Notes under the pieces: generated by a model
What the model was told of the DNA's origin: nothing
The model's database searches: none
The model's input: only the letters and a program-made list of their open reading frames with translations
Position numbers and translations under genes: made by a program
Shown here: positions 7,145 to 14,994 of the stretch, piece after piece
Layout of the letters: the number at the start of each line of letters is the position of its first letter
Numbering within the stretch: position 1 is the stretch's first letter
Assembly (NCBI GenBank): GCA_019313725.1
Contig: JAFDAT010000039.1
Span: forward strand, 1 to 14,994
Direction: 5' to 3'
Length of the DNA stretch: 14,994 nt
DNA from: Deltaproteobacteria bacterium
Lineage (GTDB): Bacteria > Desulfobacterota > Desulfobacteria > Desulfobacterales > B30-G6

Positions 7145-8983
7145 ATGCCGAAGTTCATAAATTTGCAAGATACCATAGATCATCAAGTGGGTCGGATGCT
7201 CTTCAAAGCAATCCAAAAACCTGCTGAGCGCATTCTGGCCCTGGATCGATTAAATTATTTGTATGACATTTTCCAGAAAAAAATGGATATGGGCATTCCG
7301 GGGAATACTGTCTTCGATACGGTTCTCGACTTGCTGGATGTACAATATGATGCAAAACCCCATGAGCTTGAACAGATACCCAAGCAAGGCCCACTGGTAG
7401 TAGTTGCAAATCACCCTTTTGGAGCCATTGAAGGTGTTATAGCGGGCTCCCTGTTGTTGAAAATTCGAACCGATATTCGTATTCTCGGCAATTATCTTCT
7501 GAATCGTGTTGTCGGGATACGGGATTATATCATCGCCGTGGACCCTTTTGAGAGCGATGGTATAAAAAAAACCAACTTGAAAGGGTTGAAGCAAAGTCTT
7601 GCCTGGTTGAAGCAGGGAAATGGGCTGGTAACATTTCCGGCTGGAGAGGTTGCCAGCTATCAACCCGCCAAGGGGCGCGTCGTCGAACCGGCGTGGGCAT
7701 CGCATATCGGTGCGCTTGTCAGACTTTCTAAAGCTACGGTTCTACCCATTTATTTTCCCGGGAGAAACAGCTTTCTTTTCATGTTGATGGGGCTGCTGCA
7801 CCCTCGCCTTCGAACAGCCATGCTGATTCGGGAGCTGCTAAACAAAACCGGAAAGCGCCTAACCGTCCACATCGGTAGCCCTGTATCATGGCAGTACCTT
7901 AGTCGTTATTCAACAGATGAAGGTATTACCGAGTGCCTGCGGCTCAAGACGGAAATCCTTAGGGTTAGGGATCCAAGGCGCCATCTCGCAACGGGTGGTT
8001 TGAACTCCCGCATCAGAGAGGAGCCATTGCCACAACCATTGATCGAACCGGTCCCCAGATCCATTTTGAAAAAGGAAATCGGGCATCTTCCCAAAGGCCA
8101 GCTACTGGTGCAAAGGGGTGATTTTAGCGTTTATCTCGCGCGCAGCGCGCAAATACCATATTTGATGAATGAGATCGGTAGGTTGAGGGAATATACCTAC
8201 CGCGATGTTCAAGAGGGGACCGGTCGTTCGCTGGATCTGGACCGTTTTGACGCTTATTATCTTCACCTGTTTTTATGGAATCAGGCAACATCGGAATTGA
8301 TCGGTGCTTATCGCATGGGACTGGTCGATCAGATATTAAAAATGCATGGCCAAAAGGGTCTGTATACCAGCACCCTTTTCCGTTTTGAACCCGGGTTTAT
8401 GGATCAGTTGGGAGGGGCGATCGAGTTCGGACGTTCCTTTGTGCGACCTGAATACCAGAAAAAATTCAATAGTCTTATACTGATCTGGCGGGGGATCGGT
8501 GAATTCATCAGGCGAAACCCACGATATCGAACTTTGTTTGGGCCGGTCAGTATAAGCAGCGATTATCACGCGGTCTCTAAATCACTGCTGGTGAAATTTC
8601 TTAAAGAAAAAAGATCTGATGATGGGCTGTCCTCTTTTGTGTCGGCCCGGCACCCATTCCGTCCCCCACGGATAGACTACTTGGATGAGGCAACCCTGCA
8701 GGCTTCCATACGTGATGTTGAAGATATCTCATTTCTAATTTCCGAAATTGAAAAAGACGGCAAAGGGGTCCCGGTGCTGCTGAAGCATTATCTCAAATTG
8801 AACGGCAAGTTGCTAAGCTTTAATGTGGACAAATCTTTTTCCAATGTCGTTGACGGGTTGCTATTTGTGGATCTGCGCGAGACCGATCCTAAAATATTGA
8901 ACCGATTCATCGGCGCTAAAAATCTATCACCGGTTCTGTCGAGAAACCTGCCCGAAGATTACAAAGCGGATACTTCGAATTGA
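7145..8983 (+). CDS. OlsF-like bifunctional acyltransferase (PlsC-type plus GNAT-type domains)
   Basis: This 612-residue protein starts at ATG 7145, with AGGAGG eight bases upstream; the GTG at 7136 overlaps that site and is rejected. The N-terminal half (about 70-280) is a lysophospholipid acyltransferase-like domain with NHPFGAIEG (89-97) as the catalytic His region and FPAGEVA (164-170) as the second motif. The acidic partner is Glu96, six residues after His90, a variant spacing typical of the hemolysin/OlsF group rather than classic HX4D. The second half (about 320-510) is a GNAT-like N-acyltransferase of the OlsB/hemolysin type, with ELIGAYRMG (384-392) and EFGRSFVRPEYQ (427-438). The tail includes PVLLKHYLKLNGKLLSFNVD (543-562), typical of this family. 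OlsF enzymes make acylated ornithine lipid by N-acylating an amino acid and then O-acylating the product. The domain order here matches; the amino acid is not proven. It acts at the cytoplasmic face of the inner membrane, probably with acyl-ACP. It is last in the plus-strand cluster and convergent with the LCAT gene. Confidence 0.87.
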   Translation: MPKFINLQDTIDHQVGRMLFKAIQKPAERILALDRLNYLYDIFQKKMDMGIPGNTVFDTVLDLLDVQYDAKPHELEQIPKQGPLVVVANHPFGAIEGVIAGSLLLKIRTDIRILGNYLLNRVVGIRDYIIAVDPFESDGIKKTNLKGLKQSLAWLKQGNGLVTFPAGEVASYQPAKGRVVEPAWASHIGALVRLSKATVLPIYFPGRNSFLFMLMGLLHPRLRTAMLIRELLNKTGKRLTVHIGSPVSWQYLSRYSTDEGITECLRLKTEILRVRDPRRHLATGGLNSRIREEPLPQPLIEPVPRSILKKEIGHLPKGQLLVQRGDFSVYLARSAQIPYLMNEIGRLREYTYRDVQEGTGRSLDLDRFDAYYLHLFLWNQATSELIGAYRMGLVDQILKMHGQKGLYTSTLFRFEPGFMDQLGGAIEFGRSFVRPEYQKKFNSLILIWRGIGEFIRRNPRYRTLFGPVSISSDYHAVSKSLLVKFLKEKRSDDGLSSFVSARHPFRPPRIDYLDEATLQASIRDVEDISFLISEIEKDGKGVPVLLKHYLKLNGKLLSFNVDKSFSNVVDGLLFVDLRETDPKILNRFIGAKNLSPVLSRNLPEDYKADTSN

Positions 8984-9025
8984 AAAAGCCTGCCTGGATA
9001 CGGATGGGAAAACGTGGCTTGAGCT

Positions 9026-10489
9026 TTAATCCTTCTGACTCTCTAATAAAAAATATAAAAGATTGTCTGTAAAGGCAGGATGCTTTGTAAGATCAAGATG
9101 ATTGGAAAACAGGAAAAGAACCTGACTCCATTGGATGGGCGATATTAACCGGCTAGCTTGGGTGTCGATTAAGCGTTCATCACCCAGTGCGCTGCTGCGC
9201 AATACGGTCCCATCGCCTGACCCGGTTTCAATGACGGATAGCCCGCCTTTTGAATCGTATTGAACCGTTTTATTTGTTTTTTCAGAATCACCAGCCACAA
9301 GCAGTATTCTGAGAGAAGCGGGCGGTTTGGCGGGTATATCCATTACGGTTGTGAATTGTTTTGCCCGATTCAAAACATTGCGCAGATAAAGAATAGCTAT
9401 CTCCCTCCGTTTTTCAGGGCTATCGATATCGGGAAGAAGGGATTTCAAGACACGATCCTGTTCCGGATTGGCCAATCCCCAGCTTTTTTCTATCCAAAGT
9501 TCGGGGTCAAGAATATCCTTTATCGGAAGTTTATTTTCATCCAGTACAGGGTTATGACGGCTCCGCGGTAATAATTCATATAAAGAAGGCATGGTACCCA
9601 AAACTGCCGGCGGATAAGTCGGCAAAAAAAAGGCCGGCTTAAAACCCTCGACTAGATTGATAAGCATATCAATCGAACCTGCATTAGGTGTTCCGATAAT
9701 AACCAAATTTTCTACGTGATGGCTACCTGCCCATGTTACTTCCAGGCTACTGGCGTCAGGTGGTAAATCCTCACTCCCGTACCTAAGATAATAACGAGCG
9801 ACAAGCCCACCCATGGAATGGGCGACAATATCAAATTTGACATCATAATCTTTAATACCGTAACGTTTTTCAATCTCAAGCTGGACATATTTTTTTTTCT
9901 CATTAATAAAAGTATCCAGCTTCTTAGCGCTTTCCACAATATCTCTGCGCCAATCATAATCAAACTGGAAGCATGTAAAATGCCGGTCACCGTAATCGAT
10001 GACACCGGCTTCTGCAAGATTTTGGTCCCGATATCCGCCAATACCAAGAACGCTCAGAATATGCGCATAGGTATTTTGTTCCAGGGGATAACCCAAAAAA
10101 TTAAACCTCATTCTGTCGAGGGTCCCGGTAGATTCTACATTATCGCGCATTTCATCAAGCCTTTTTTCGCTTAACATCGGAATGGCGATAACCCGGGCAC
10201 CTTCGGCAGTCCGCGGGCTCACGGTATTTAAACCAAAAGAACCCCATATCACGGAGCCGGTATCTTTATCGACTAGTTTGGAACCCATCAAACCGGGAAT
10301 AAGGATCACCGGGTTTCGATACGGGCTCTCATTCTGAACCATGCTATTATACAGGCCTCCCAGGTCCGGGACCTTGTAGGCTTTTGTACAGGCGATCATC
10401 GACAGAATTAGAACAGCACAGATGAATTGAAACAAAAGCCTTATAACAATTTTAAACCGATTGTTTTTCTGTTGGTTAACATTTTCCAT
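9026..10489 (-). CDS. LCAT-family acyltransferase/lipase, putative lipoprotein
   Basis: This 487-residue protein belongs to the lecithin:cholesterol acyltransferase (LCAT) branch of alpha/beta hydrolases. Catalytic residues can be placed: the oxyanion region VILIPGLMGS (61-70), the nucleophile Ser225 in AHSMGG, Asp426 in GSGDGTV and His464 in SNHLDL. The segment CFQFDYDWRRD (173-183) is also characteristic. A basic N-terminus, a hydrophobic run (about 13-33) and a possible lipobox SMIAC with Cys34 suggest secretion and lipid anchoring on the periplasmic or outer face. Family members transfer or hydrolyse acyl chains of phospholipids or sterols; which applies here is open. The ATG at 10489 is one base after the TAG of the DUF547 gene, so the two are translationally coupled. 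An ATG at 10516 would overlap the upstream gene and lacks a good ribosome binding site. Confidence 0.88.
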   Translation of the reverse strand: MENVNQQKNNRFKIVIRLLFQFICAVLILSMIACTKAYKVPDLGGLYNSMVQNESPYRNPVILIPGLMGSKLVDKDTGSVIWGSFGLNTVSPRTAEGARVIAIPMLSEKRLDEMRDNVESTGTLDRMRFNFLGYPLEQNTYAHILSVLGIGGYRDQNLAEAGVIDYGDRHFTCFQFDYDWRRDIVESAKKLDTFINEKKKYVQLEIEKRYGIKDYDVKFDIVAHSMGGLVARYYLRYGSEDLPPDASSLEVTWAGSHHVENLVIIGTPNAGSIDMLINLVEGFKPAFFLPTYPPAVLGTMPSLYELLPRSRHNPVLDENKLPIKDILDPELWIEKSWGLANPEQDRVLKSLLPDIDSPEKRREIAILYLRNVLNRAKQFTTVMDIPAKPPASLRILLVAGDSEKTNKTVQYDSKGGLSVIETGSGDGTVLRSSALGDERLIDTQASRLISPIQWSQVLFLFSNHLDLTKHPAFTDNLLYFLLESQKD

Positions 10490-10490
10490 G

Positions 10491-11255
10491 CTATTTTCCG
10501 TTAAGCGACCAATCATAATCCAGGTATTTTATTTTTATCTTACTTTTGTTATCTTCCAACTGGTTTTTTAGATCTTCCTGAGCATATTTCAAAAAGAAGC
10601 CGACAACATCGTCATTGAAATCTTCTGAAAACCATTTGAATATGCTGCTTACATAGAGCGTTCGCCCTTCAAGACGGTTTTGCTGGGAATCATTGATAAA
10701 TTCCCGCGTCATTTCATCCAGTTGCTGTTCCAGGATGTCCGCTCGATAGGGCTCAGATCGCAGCGGTGGACATCCTTTGGATGCACAATTTATAGCAAAA
10801 TGAACCCGTGGATCTTTAAATCCGGGGCGAAGTATTTCATGCTCAATATGATCCAGGGTGACGATATCTCCATCGATCCGGACGAGTTGTTTTTTCCAAG
10901 GGCTTTTAAAGATGCTACCCATGTCCTTTATGGATTTAATTCCAGGATAACCGGTAAGGATCAATTTGATGGTCCATGCATTGTAAGCGTTGACGTAAAA
11001 GGCAAACTGCTCGTCACGAGAAAGCGTCTTTATATCAGTTTCCGATAGAAACTTGAGATATTGATCAAGCTTGATCTCCGATTCTTTAAAACCCTGGTAA
11101 TCTACCGTGCCATTTTGAGCGTATTTTTCAAGTAGCTCAGCATAGAGGCCATGGTCCACTGTAGCGTTGGACCAGACCGGCGTTAAAAAAACCGTAGCGC
11201 CCCAGAATAAACAAACCCATAAGGAAGTATGTATTGTCCGTTTTTTTGTTTTCAT
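10491..11255 (-). CDS. DUF547-domain exported protein
   Basis: This 254-residue protein has a Sec-type signal peptide (basic MKTKKR, hydrophobic core about 11-25, likely cleavage near residues 29-32), followed by one DUF547 domain. Family landmarks are the FAFYVNAYNAWTIK stretch (84-97), TLDHIEHEILRPGF (133-146), DPRVHFAINCASKGCPPL (148-165) with Cys157 and Cys162, SSIFKWFSEDF (203-213) and the end motif YLDYDWSLN (244-252). The function of DUF547 is not established. The conserved Cys, His and acidic residues suggest a periplasmic or surface enzyme or ligand-binding domain. It is the first gene of a tight pair with the LCAT lipoprotein, so the two products probably act on the same envelope substrate. 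The ATG at 11255 is preceded by GGGA at eight bases. Confidence 0.9.
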   Translation of the reverse strand: MKTKKRTIHTSLWVCLFWGATVFLTPVWSNATVDHGLYAELLEKYAQNGTVDYQGFKESEIKLDQYLKFLSETDIKTLSRDEQFAFYVNAYNAWTIKLILTGYPGIKSIKDMGSIFKSPWKKQLVRIDGDIVTLDHIEHEILRPGFKDPRVHFAINCASKGCPPLRSEPYRADILEQQLDEMTREFINDSQQNRLEGRTLYVSSIFKWFSEDFNDDVVGFFLKYAQEDLKNQLEDNKSKIKIKYLDYDWSLNGK

Positions 11256-11305
11256 GATTTGTCCCGTCGATCTTCAAATATTTCTTTATCGTACTTCTAA
11301 ATCTA

Positions 11306-11329
11306 TACTACTGTTAGGATACAGTCGTA
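11306..11329. promoter_or_regulatory. Inverted repeat upstream of the DUF547-LCAT operon
   Basis: TACTACTG and CAGTCGTA are 8-base arms with one mismatch around an 8-base centre, 51-74 bases before the DUF547 start. This is the size and place of a dimeric regulator operator, though it could also be chance or a weak RNA hairpin. The 11256-11466 spacer must hold the operon promoter and the end of the cyclase transcript. A T-run on the minus strand near 11349-11356 lacks a strong stem. Confidence 0.25.
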
Positions 11330-11466
11330 ATACCTTCGGAAACCTTACAAAAAAAACGCTATCAACAACACGGCGCGGAAACTCCAATTTATAATTAAAA
11401 ATTCTGAAAATGAAAATATGATCAATATGTTCCAGTTGTCACGATAATCTTATGGAAGGCCTATCT

Positions 11467-13350
11467 TTAATCAGGAAGCCCTGCCTTGCGCAGGGCATCA
11501 ATGCTCTGCTCGGGCAACTCGGCAGGGACCCTCTGCCTCAAAGCCTGAATAGAAAGTTGAGGGTTAATCCTCAGGACTTCGGCCATGTGAGCATGGGATT
11601 TCTTATCCTGGCCTGCCCCGCTGTAAATCATTGCCAACAGCAGGTGAGCGCCCAAATGATCGGGCTGGCGGGTGAGGGCTTTATTTAATGCGGCAGTAGC
11701 TTCATTGTACTGTTCCATATTGAGATAAGCGGACCCCAATAGGAACAAAAAATTTGGTGGGTAGTGGGGGTTCAGGCGCATCGCTTTCTTTATCAACTCA
11801 AACGCTTCGGATGGCTTTCCAGACCAGATCAGGGCTTCCGCCAGGTCCGCATATCCATAGGCACTGTTTGGATTCAGGGTGATGGCCCTCTCCTGCTCGG
11901 CAATGGCCTGGTCAAGCTGCTTTCTCCACAGATAGACATGACTCAACAAGGTGTAGGCTGCTGATTGGGAATCATCGAGCGCGATAGCTTTTGTTGCAAA
12001 TTCAAAAGCGCGTTCCAAAGACCGGGGGTCCTGGTTCCACATCTGGGCATACTGCTCATAGTGTGTCAAACCCAAACCCGCATAGGCATGGGCAAACCCA
12101 GGCTCCAGTTCGATGGCTTTCTCGAACATCCTTCGGGCCTGCTCATTATTATCTCTGGTAAAACGGTGGTAATACCACCATCCGCGGAGGTTATAGTCAA
12201 AAGCAGTAAGATTGGCCGTATTTTTGCGAAGGGCACGTTCTTGTTCTATCTGGCTGAATTTTACACCCAGAGCCGACACGATGTGCTGCGTGATTTCATC
12301 TTGAAGCGTGAATATATCTTTGAGCTCCCGGTCGTAGCGCTCGGCCCACTGGTGCCCACCCGTGGTGGTATCGATCAACTGGGCCGTGATCCGAACGCGG
12401 TTGTCGGCCTTGCGCACACTGCCCTCTAACATATAGCGTACGCCCAACTCTTTTCTTACCTGAATTGGTTTGACGGCCTGACCTTTATAGGTAAAAACGG
12501 AGTTGCGCGATATGACAAACAAACCTCGGAATTTCGACAATGCGGTGATAAGGTCTTCCGTGAGACCATCGCTAAAGTAATCCTGATCGGGGTCTCCACT
12601 CATGTTGATAAACGGCAGCACCGCAATGGAGGGTTGTTCAGGCAAGGGCAGGGCCTTTTTCTCAACAGATGCAGGATCGACCGGTATCGTTCGGTTATAG
12701 ATAACCCAGGCCCCTGCACCGATGATGGCTGCAATCAAAATAAGAAAACCCACGAGGGCCGTTTTCCACCGCCGTAAAGGGGTTTGGGGAGTCTGCGGCG
12801 TTTGGCCGGCCACCGTCACTCTGGGTTCCATTAGAACCCTGTAGGCACCCACCGGTTTTGTGATGTTTTTTACGGTTTGGTCACCTAAAAATTCATACCC
12901 ATAAGGTAGCTTGCTTTCGATATGATCAAAGACGGTCCTGGAGATGCAGATACCGCCTGATTCAGATAATCCTTCCAGCCTGGCGGCAATGTTGACCCCA
13001 TCACCATAAATCCGTTGTTCTACCTGAATGACATCACCGAGATTTATACCGATGCGGAATTGCATTCTACGGTTTTCAGACAATTCATTGTTGCGTGACT
13101 TGATCTCTTTTTGTACGGCAACAGCACATTGCACGGCATCGACAACACTGATAAATTCAGCCAGCAGATTGTCACCGGGAGAATCCACCACATTGCCGCT
13201 GTGTTGCTGAATCAGTGTTGTCAATACCTCACGGTAGGTTGTTAATGTGCGGACCGTGGCCTCATCGTCTTCACCCATGAGACGACTGTAGCCTTCGACA
13301 TCGGCACTGAGAATAGCCGTCAGCTTGCGCTTAAAACCTTCTTGAGCCAT
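11467..13350 (-). CDS. Class III nucleotidyl cyclase with TM helix, TolB-like domain and TPR repeats
   Basis: This 627-residue signalling protein starts with a class III adenylate/guanylate cyclase domain (about 7-175). Metal ligands are Asp17 in SADVEGYS and Asp60 in SPGDNLLAEF; GDGVNIAARLEG (116-127) supplies the catalytic Asn120 and Arg124. The domain therefore looks active, although ATP or GTP specificity is not called. A Thr-Pro-Gln repeat linker (about 183-191) leads to one transmembrane helix (197-217). Next is a TolB/FlgO-like domain with IAVLPFINMSGDPDQDYFSD (242-261), then TPR-type helical repeats (about 400-600). With the cyclase in the cytoplasm, the TolB-like and TPR parts would lie in the periplasm and could sense or scaffold. 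AAGGA lies eight bases before the ATG. This domain arrangement is common in Proteobacteria. It follows the GAF-HD-GYP gene by 90 bases on the same strand and may share its transcript. Confidence 0.92.
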   Translation of the reverse strand: MAQEGFKRKLTAILSADVEGYSRLMGEDDEATVRTLTTYREVLTTLIQQHSGNVVDSPGDNLLAEFISVVDAVQCAVAVQKEIKSRNNELSENRRMQFRIGINLGDVIQVEQRIYGDGVNIAARLEGLSESGGICISRTVFDHIESKLPYGYEFLGDQTVKNITKPVGAYRVLMEPRVTVAGQTPQTPQTPLRRWKTALVGFLILIAAIIGAGAWVIYNRTIPVDPASVEKKALPLPEQPSIAVLPFINMSGDPDQDYFSDGLTEDLITALSKFRGLFVISRNSVFTYKGQAVKPIQVRKELGVRYMLEGSVRKADNRVRITAQLIDTTTGGHQWAERYDRELKDIFTLQDEITQHIVSALGVKFSQIEQERALRKNTANLTAFDYNLRGWWYYHRFTRDNNEQARRMFEKAIELEPGFAHAYAGLGLTHYEQYAQMWNQDPRSLERAFEFATKAIALDDSQSAAYTLLSHVYLWRKQLDQAIAEQERAITLNPNSAYGYADLAEALIWSGKPSEAFELIKKAMRLNPHYPPNFLFLLGSAYLNMEQYNEATAALNKALTRQPDHLGAHLLLAMIYSGAGQDKKSHAHMAEVLRINPQLSIQALRQRVPAELPEQSIDALRKAGLPD

Positions 13351-13440
13351 GGCAGTTTCCTTTTAATGCAATTTAAAAAGGAGCATGAAAATTGCGAGCA
13401 ATATTTTAAGCGGTAGTTGTCGATATGATCTCTTCATTTG

Positions 13441-14994
13441 TCAGGCGGATTTCAGGTATTTCCGGATATCCACGTCGTCTATTTGCCCGGGCTCTAAAAA
13501 ATTTTCAGCGTAGTGCCGGAAGACACCGCTTTCGAGAAACAGGTCAAACAGTTCGGCATCGAGGTGCTGGTCGTTGCGCATGAAGCTCATGATGCGCAGG
13601 ACTTCGTTCAGGGTTTTGGCTTTTTTATAGGGCCGGTCTGCGGCTGTCAGGGCTTCAAAAATATCGGCAATGGCCATAATCCTGGCGGAGATGGTCATGT
13701 CCTCCCGCCTGAGCCGTTTGGGGTAACCCGTCCCGATCATGGTTTCGTGGTGCGCGCCGGCAAATTCCGGCACCTGCTTCAGGTAAGCGGGGAAGGGCAA
13801 CTGGTTGAGCATGATAATGGTTTGGGTGATGTGTTCGTTGATTTTGAAACGTTCTTCAGCGGTGAGGGTTCCCTTGCGGATGCTCAGGTTGTAAAGTTCA
13901 CCATGGTTGTAAAGGTGCTCCGGGACATCCATTTTGAAACCATGCGGGTTGTCGCCAAAGGGGTTGGCCATACTTCGCGGTATCACGTGGACCGGTTTGT
14001 CGGCCAGCAGGTTTTCTTCCACAGGAAGCGCTTCCTGTGGTTCAACGGCCATTCTGGCTGTCTCTTCATGGGACAACCCCAGGCGATCGTCGAGATGCCG
14101 CACCCATTTGCGCCGGGCAATCTCTTCCAGTTGCTCTATTTTTTCACCGGGCATGAATTCGCCGCCAACGTTGCACTCGGCCACAAATGCAAATGCCTGT
14201 CGGATCCACTCATGCTCGACAGTGCCATTCAGGCATTTTCTGAAATAGTCGATCTCCGCGTCCCGCCACAGGATTTCAAAACGTGTGCGTATATCATGAA
14301 TGCGGTTGTAGATAGTCTCCAGTTTGGTGGCTTTGTCTACGACATATTCCGGAGTGGTTACCTTGCCGCAGTCGTGCAGCCAGGCGGCGACCCGGAATTC
14401 ACGCCATGCATCTTCGGAATCGAGCCTGTAGTCGGCCAAAGATTCCGTGTTTGCATTACTGGCCGCCTCGGCCAGCATAACGGCCACCTCGGGAACCCGG
14501 GCACAGTGGCCGCCCGTGTAGGGGGATTTGGCATCAATGGCCCCCGCGAGCATTTGAATAAGCGCATTGAAAAGATTGCGTTGGGCTTCGAGCAACTGCT
14601 GATTGTTGAGCGCAATCGCCGCCTGTGCAGCCAGTGCCTCGACAAATCTGACGCTTTCCCCTTCAAAGGGAATGATGGCTTCGGTGTCGGGCATGCGTGC
14701 ATTGAAGAGCTGCAGCACACCCATGGTTTTGTCCTGTCTGGTCTTGAGCGGCACACCCAGAAAGCTTACGCACTCGGTTTCGGACAATTCATTGAACCGG
14801 CATTCGTTGGAAAAATCGAACCGCTGATCACGATCGATATTATCGATGAGAACGGTATCGCCGGTGAGAACAGCGTGGCTGGCGACATTTATATGATTTT
14901 CCGCACCTGTCCGCCGGTCATAAAGGGGGATGCTGCTAAAGGCCTCCTCTTGGTTCGGATTGCCGGCATCGTGAGTATCTGTGGAACCGTTCTG
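13441..14994 (-). CDS. GAF plus HD-GYP phosphodiesterase-like protein, N-terminus outside the window
   Basis: The frame is open to the right edge, giving 517 visible residues without a true start; the TTG at 14787 is internal. The first ~130 residues are the end of a GAF sensor domain (FLGVPLKTRQDKTMGVLQLF). A short coiled helix then leads to an HD-GYP domain with GGHCARV, HDCGK (visible residues 207-211), EHITQT, HHE (415-417) and TGYP. The metal-binding His and Asp residues expected for c-di-GMP phosphodiesterases of this family are present, so activity is plausible. Unusual is about 140 extra residues between HDCGK and the next conserved helix (roughly positions 13855-14290). This part is rich in charged residues and encodes a perfect 22-bp palindrome. 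Something sensed by the GAF domain probably controls second-messenger turnover. The neighbouring downstream gene is a nucleotidyl cyclase. Confidence 0.9.
   Translation of the reverse strand, partial: QNGSTDTHDAGNPNQEEAFSSIPLYDRRTGAENHINVASHAVLTGDTVLIDNIDRDQRFDFSNECRFNELSETECVSFLGVPLKTRQDKTMGVLQLFNARMPDTEAIIPFEGESVRFVEALAAQAAIALNNQQLLEAQRNLFNALIQMLAGAIDAKSPYTGGHCARVPEVAVMLAEAASNANTESLADYRLDSEDAWREFRVAAWLHDCGKVTTPEYVVDKATKLETIYNRIHDIRTRFEILWRDAEIDYFRKCLNGTVEHEWIRQAFAFVAECNVGGEFMPGEKIEQLEEIARRKWVRHLDDRLGLSHEETARMAVEPQEALPVEENLLADKPVHVIPRSMANPFGDNPHGFKMDVPEHLYNHGELYNLSIRKGTLTAEERFKINEHITQTIIMLNQLPFPAYLKQVPEFAGAHHETMIGTGYPKRLRREDMTISARIMAIADIFEALTAADRPYKKAKTLNEVLRIMSFMRNDQHLDAELFDLFLESGVFRHYAENFLEPGQIDDVDIRKYLKSA
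14019..14040. repeat. Perfect 22-bp palindrome inside the HD-GYP gene
   Basis: The arms CCACAGGAAGC and GCTTCCTGTGG are exact reverse complements with no spacer. The site encodes part of the HD-GYP insertion region (residues EPQEALPVEE). It can form a strong hairpin in the mRNA or bind a dimeric protein. It may also simply be a coincidence of coding sequence. Confidence 0.6.

Noticed and set aside
8981..8983. Terminal TGA of the acyltransferase as another selenocysteine codon
   Set aside because: The protein is full length with its family tail, only a few codons follow before the next stop, and they show no homologous-looking sequence.
8984..9025. Bidirectional terminator between the convergent acyltransferase and LCAT genes
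   Set aside because: AAGCC and GGCTT could pair over a 26-base loop, but the stem is short and the U-tracts are weak.
1..14994. CRISPR array, tRNA, rRNA, insertion sequence or integrase
   Set aside because: No spaced direct repeats, cloverleaf-like sequence, rRNA segment or transposase/recombinase motifs were seen on either strand.

Overview
The window reads as chromosomal DNA from an anaerobic or microaerophilic Gram-negative bacterium, most plausibly a sulfate-reducer-like member of the Desulfobacterota (former Deltaproteobacteria). The basis is indirect: a UGA-encoded selenoprotein, lipoprotein and periplasmic signal sequences, signalling proteins with GAF, HD-GYP, class III cyclase, TolB-like and TPR domains, and moderate GC with AT-rich spacers. 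No rRNA, tRNA, CRISPR array, transposase or phage gene was seen.

Left part, minus strand (1-3870). A large fusion protein combines a TVP38/VTT membrane domain with a flavin disulfide oxidoreductase (1729-3870). After a spacer with a perfect GC-rich hairpin comes the main find, an AhpD-like (carboxymuconolactone decarboxylase family) protein at 948-1484. Its redox motif is Cys-Arg-Tyr-UGA, and the frame continues after the UGA into the rest of the domain with the catalytic-type His. A SECIS-like stem-loop lies directly downstream of the UGA, so this is very probably a selenoprotein that ordinary gene calling splits into two false ORFs. Six bases after it starts a BT1-family MFS transporter that runs off the left edge.

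Middle, plus strand (4299-8983). Three collinear genes encode an alpha/beta hydrolase, a DedA membrane domain fused to an ATP-grasp ligase, and an OlsF-like two-domain acyltransferase (PlsC-type plus GNAT-type). Together they suggest an envelope lipid pathway, perhaps for an acylated amino acid lipid. That is inference from family membership and position.

Right part, minus strand (9026-14994). A DUF547 exported protein and an LCAT-type lipoprotein acyltransferase/lipase are separated by a single base and clearly form an operon. Further right are a class III nucleotidyl cyclase with TM, TolB-like and TPR regions, and a GAF plus HD-GYP protein cut by the right edge. The HD-GYP protein carries a roughly 140-residue insertion and a perfect 22-bp palindrome in its coding sequence.

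Two different VTT-superfamily membrane domains, each fused to a soluble nucleotide-binding enzyme, sit on either side of the divergent region around 3871-4298. With the acyltransferase, hydrolase and LCAT genes, this gives the window a consistent theme of membrane lipid and envelope chemistry with redox functions.
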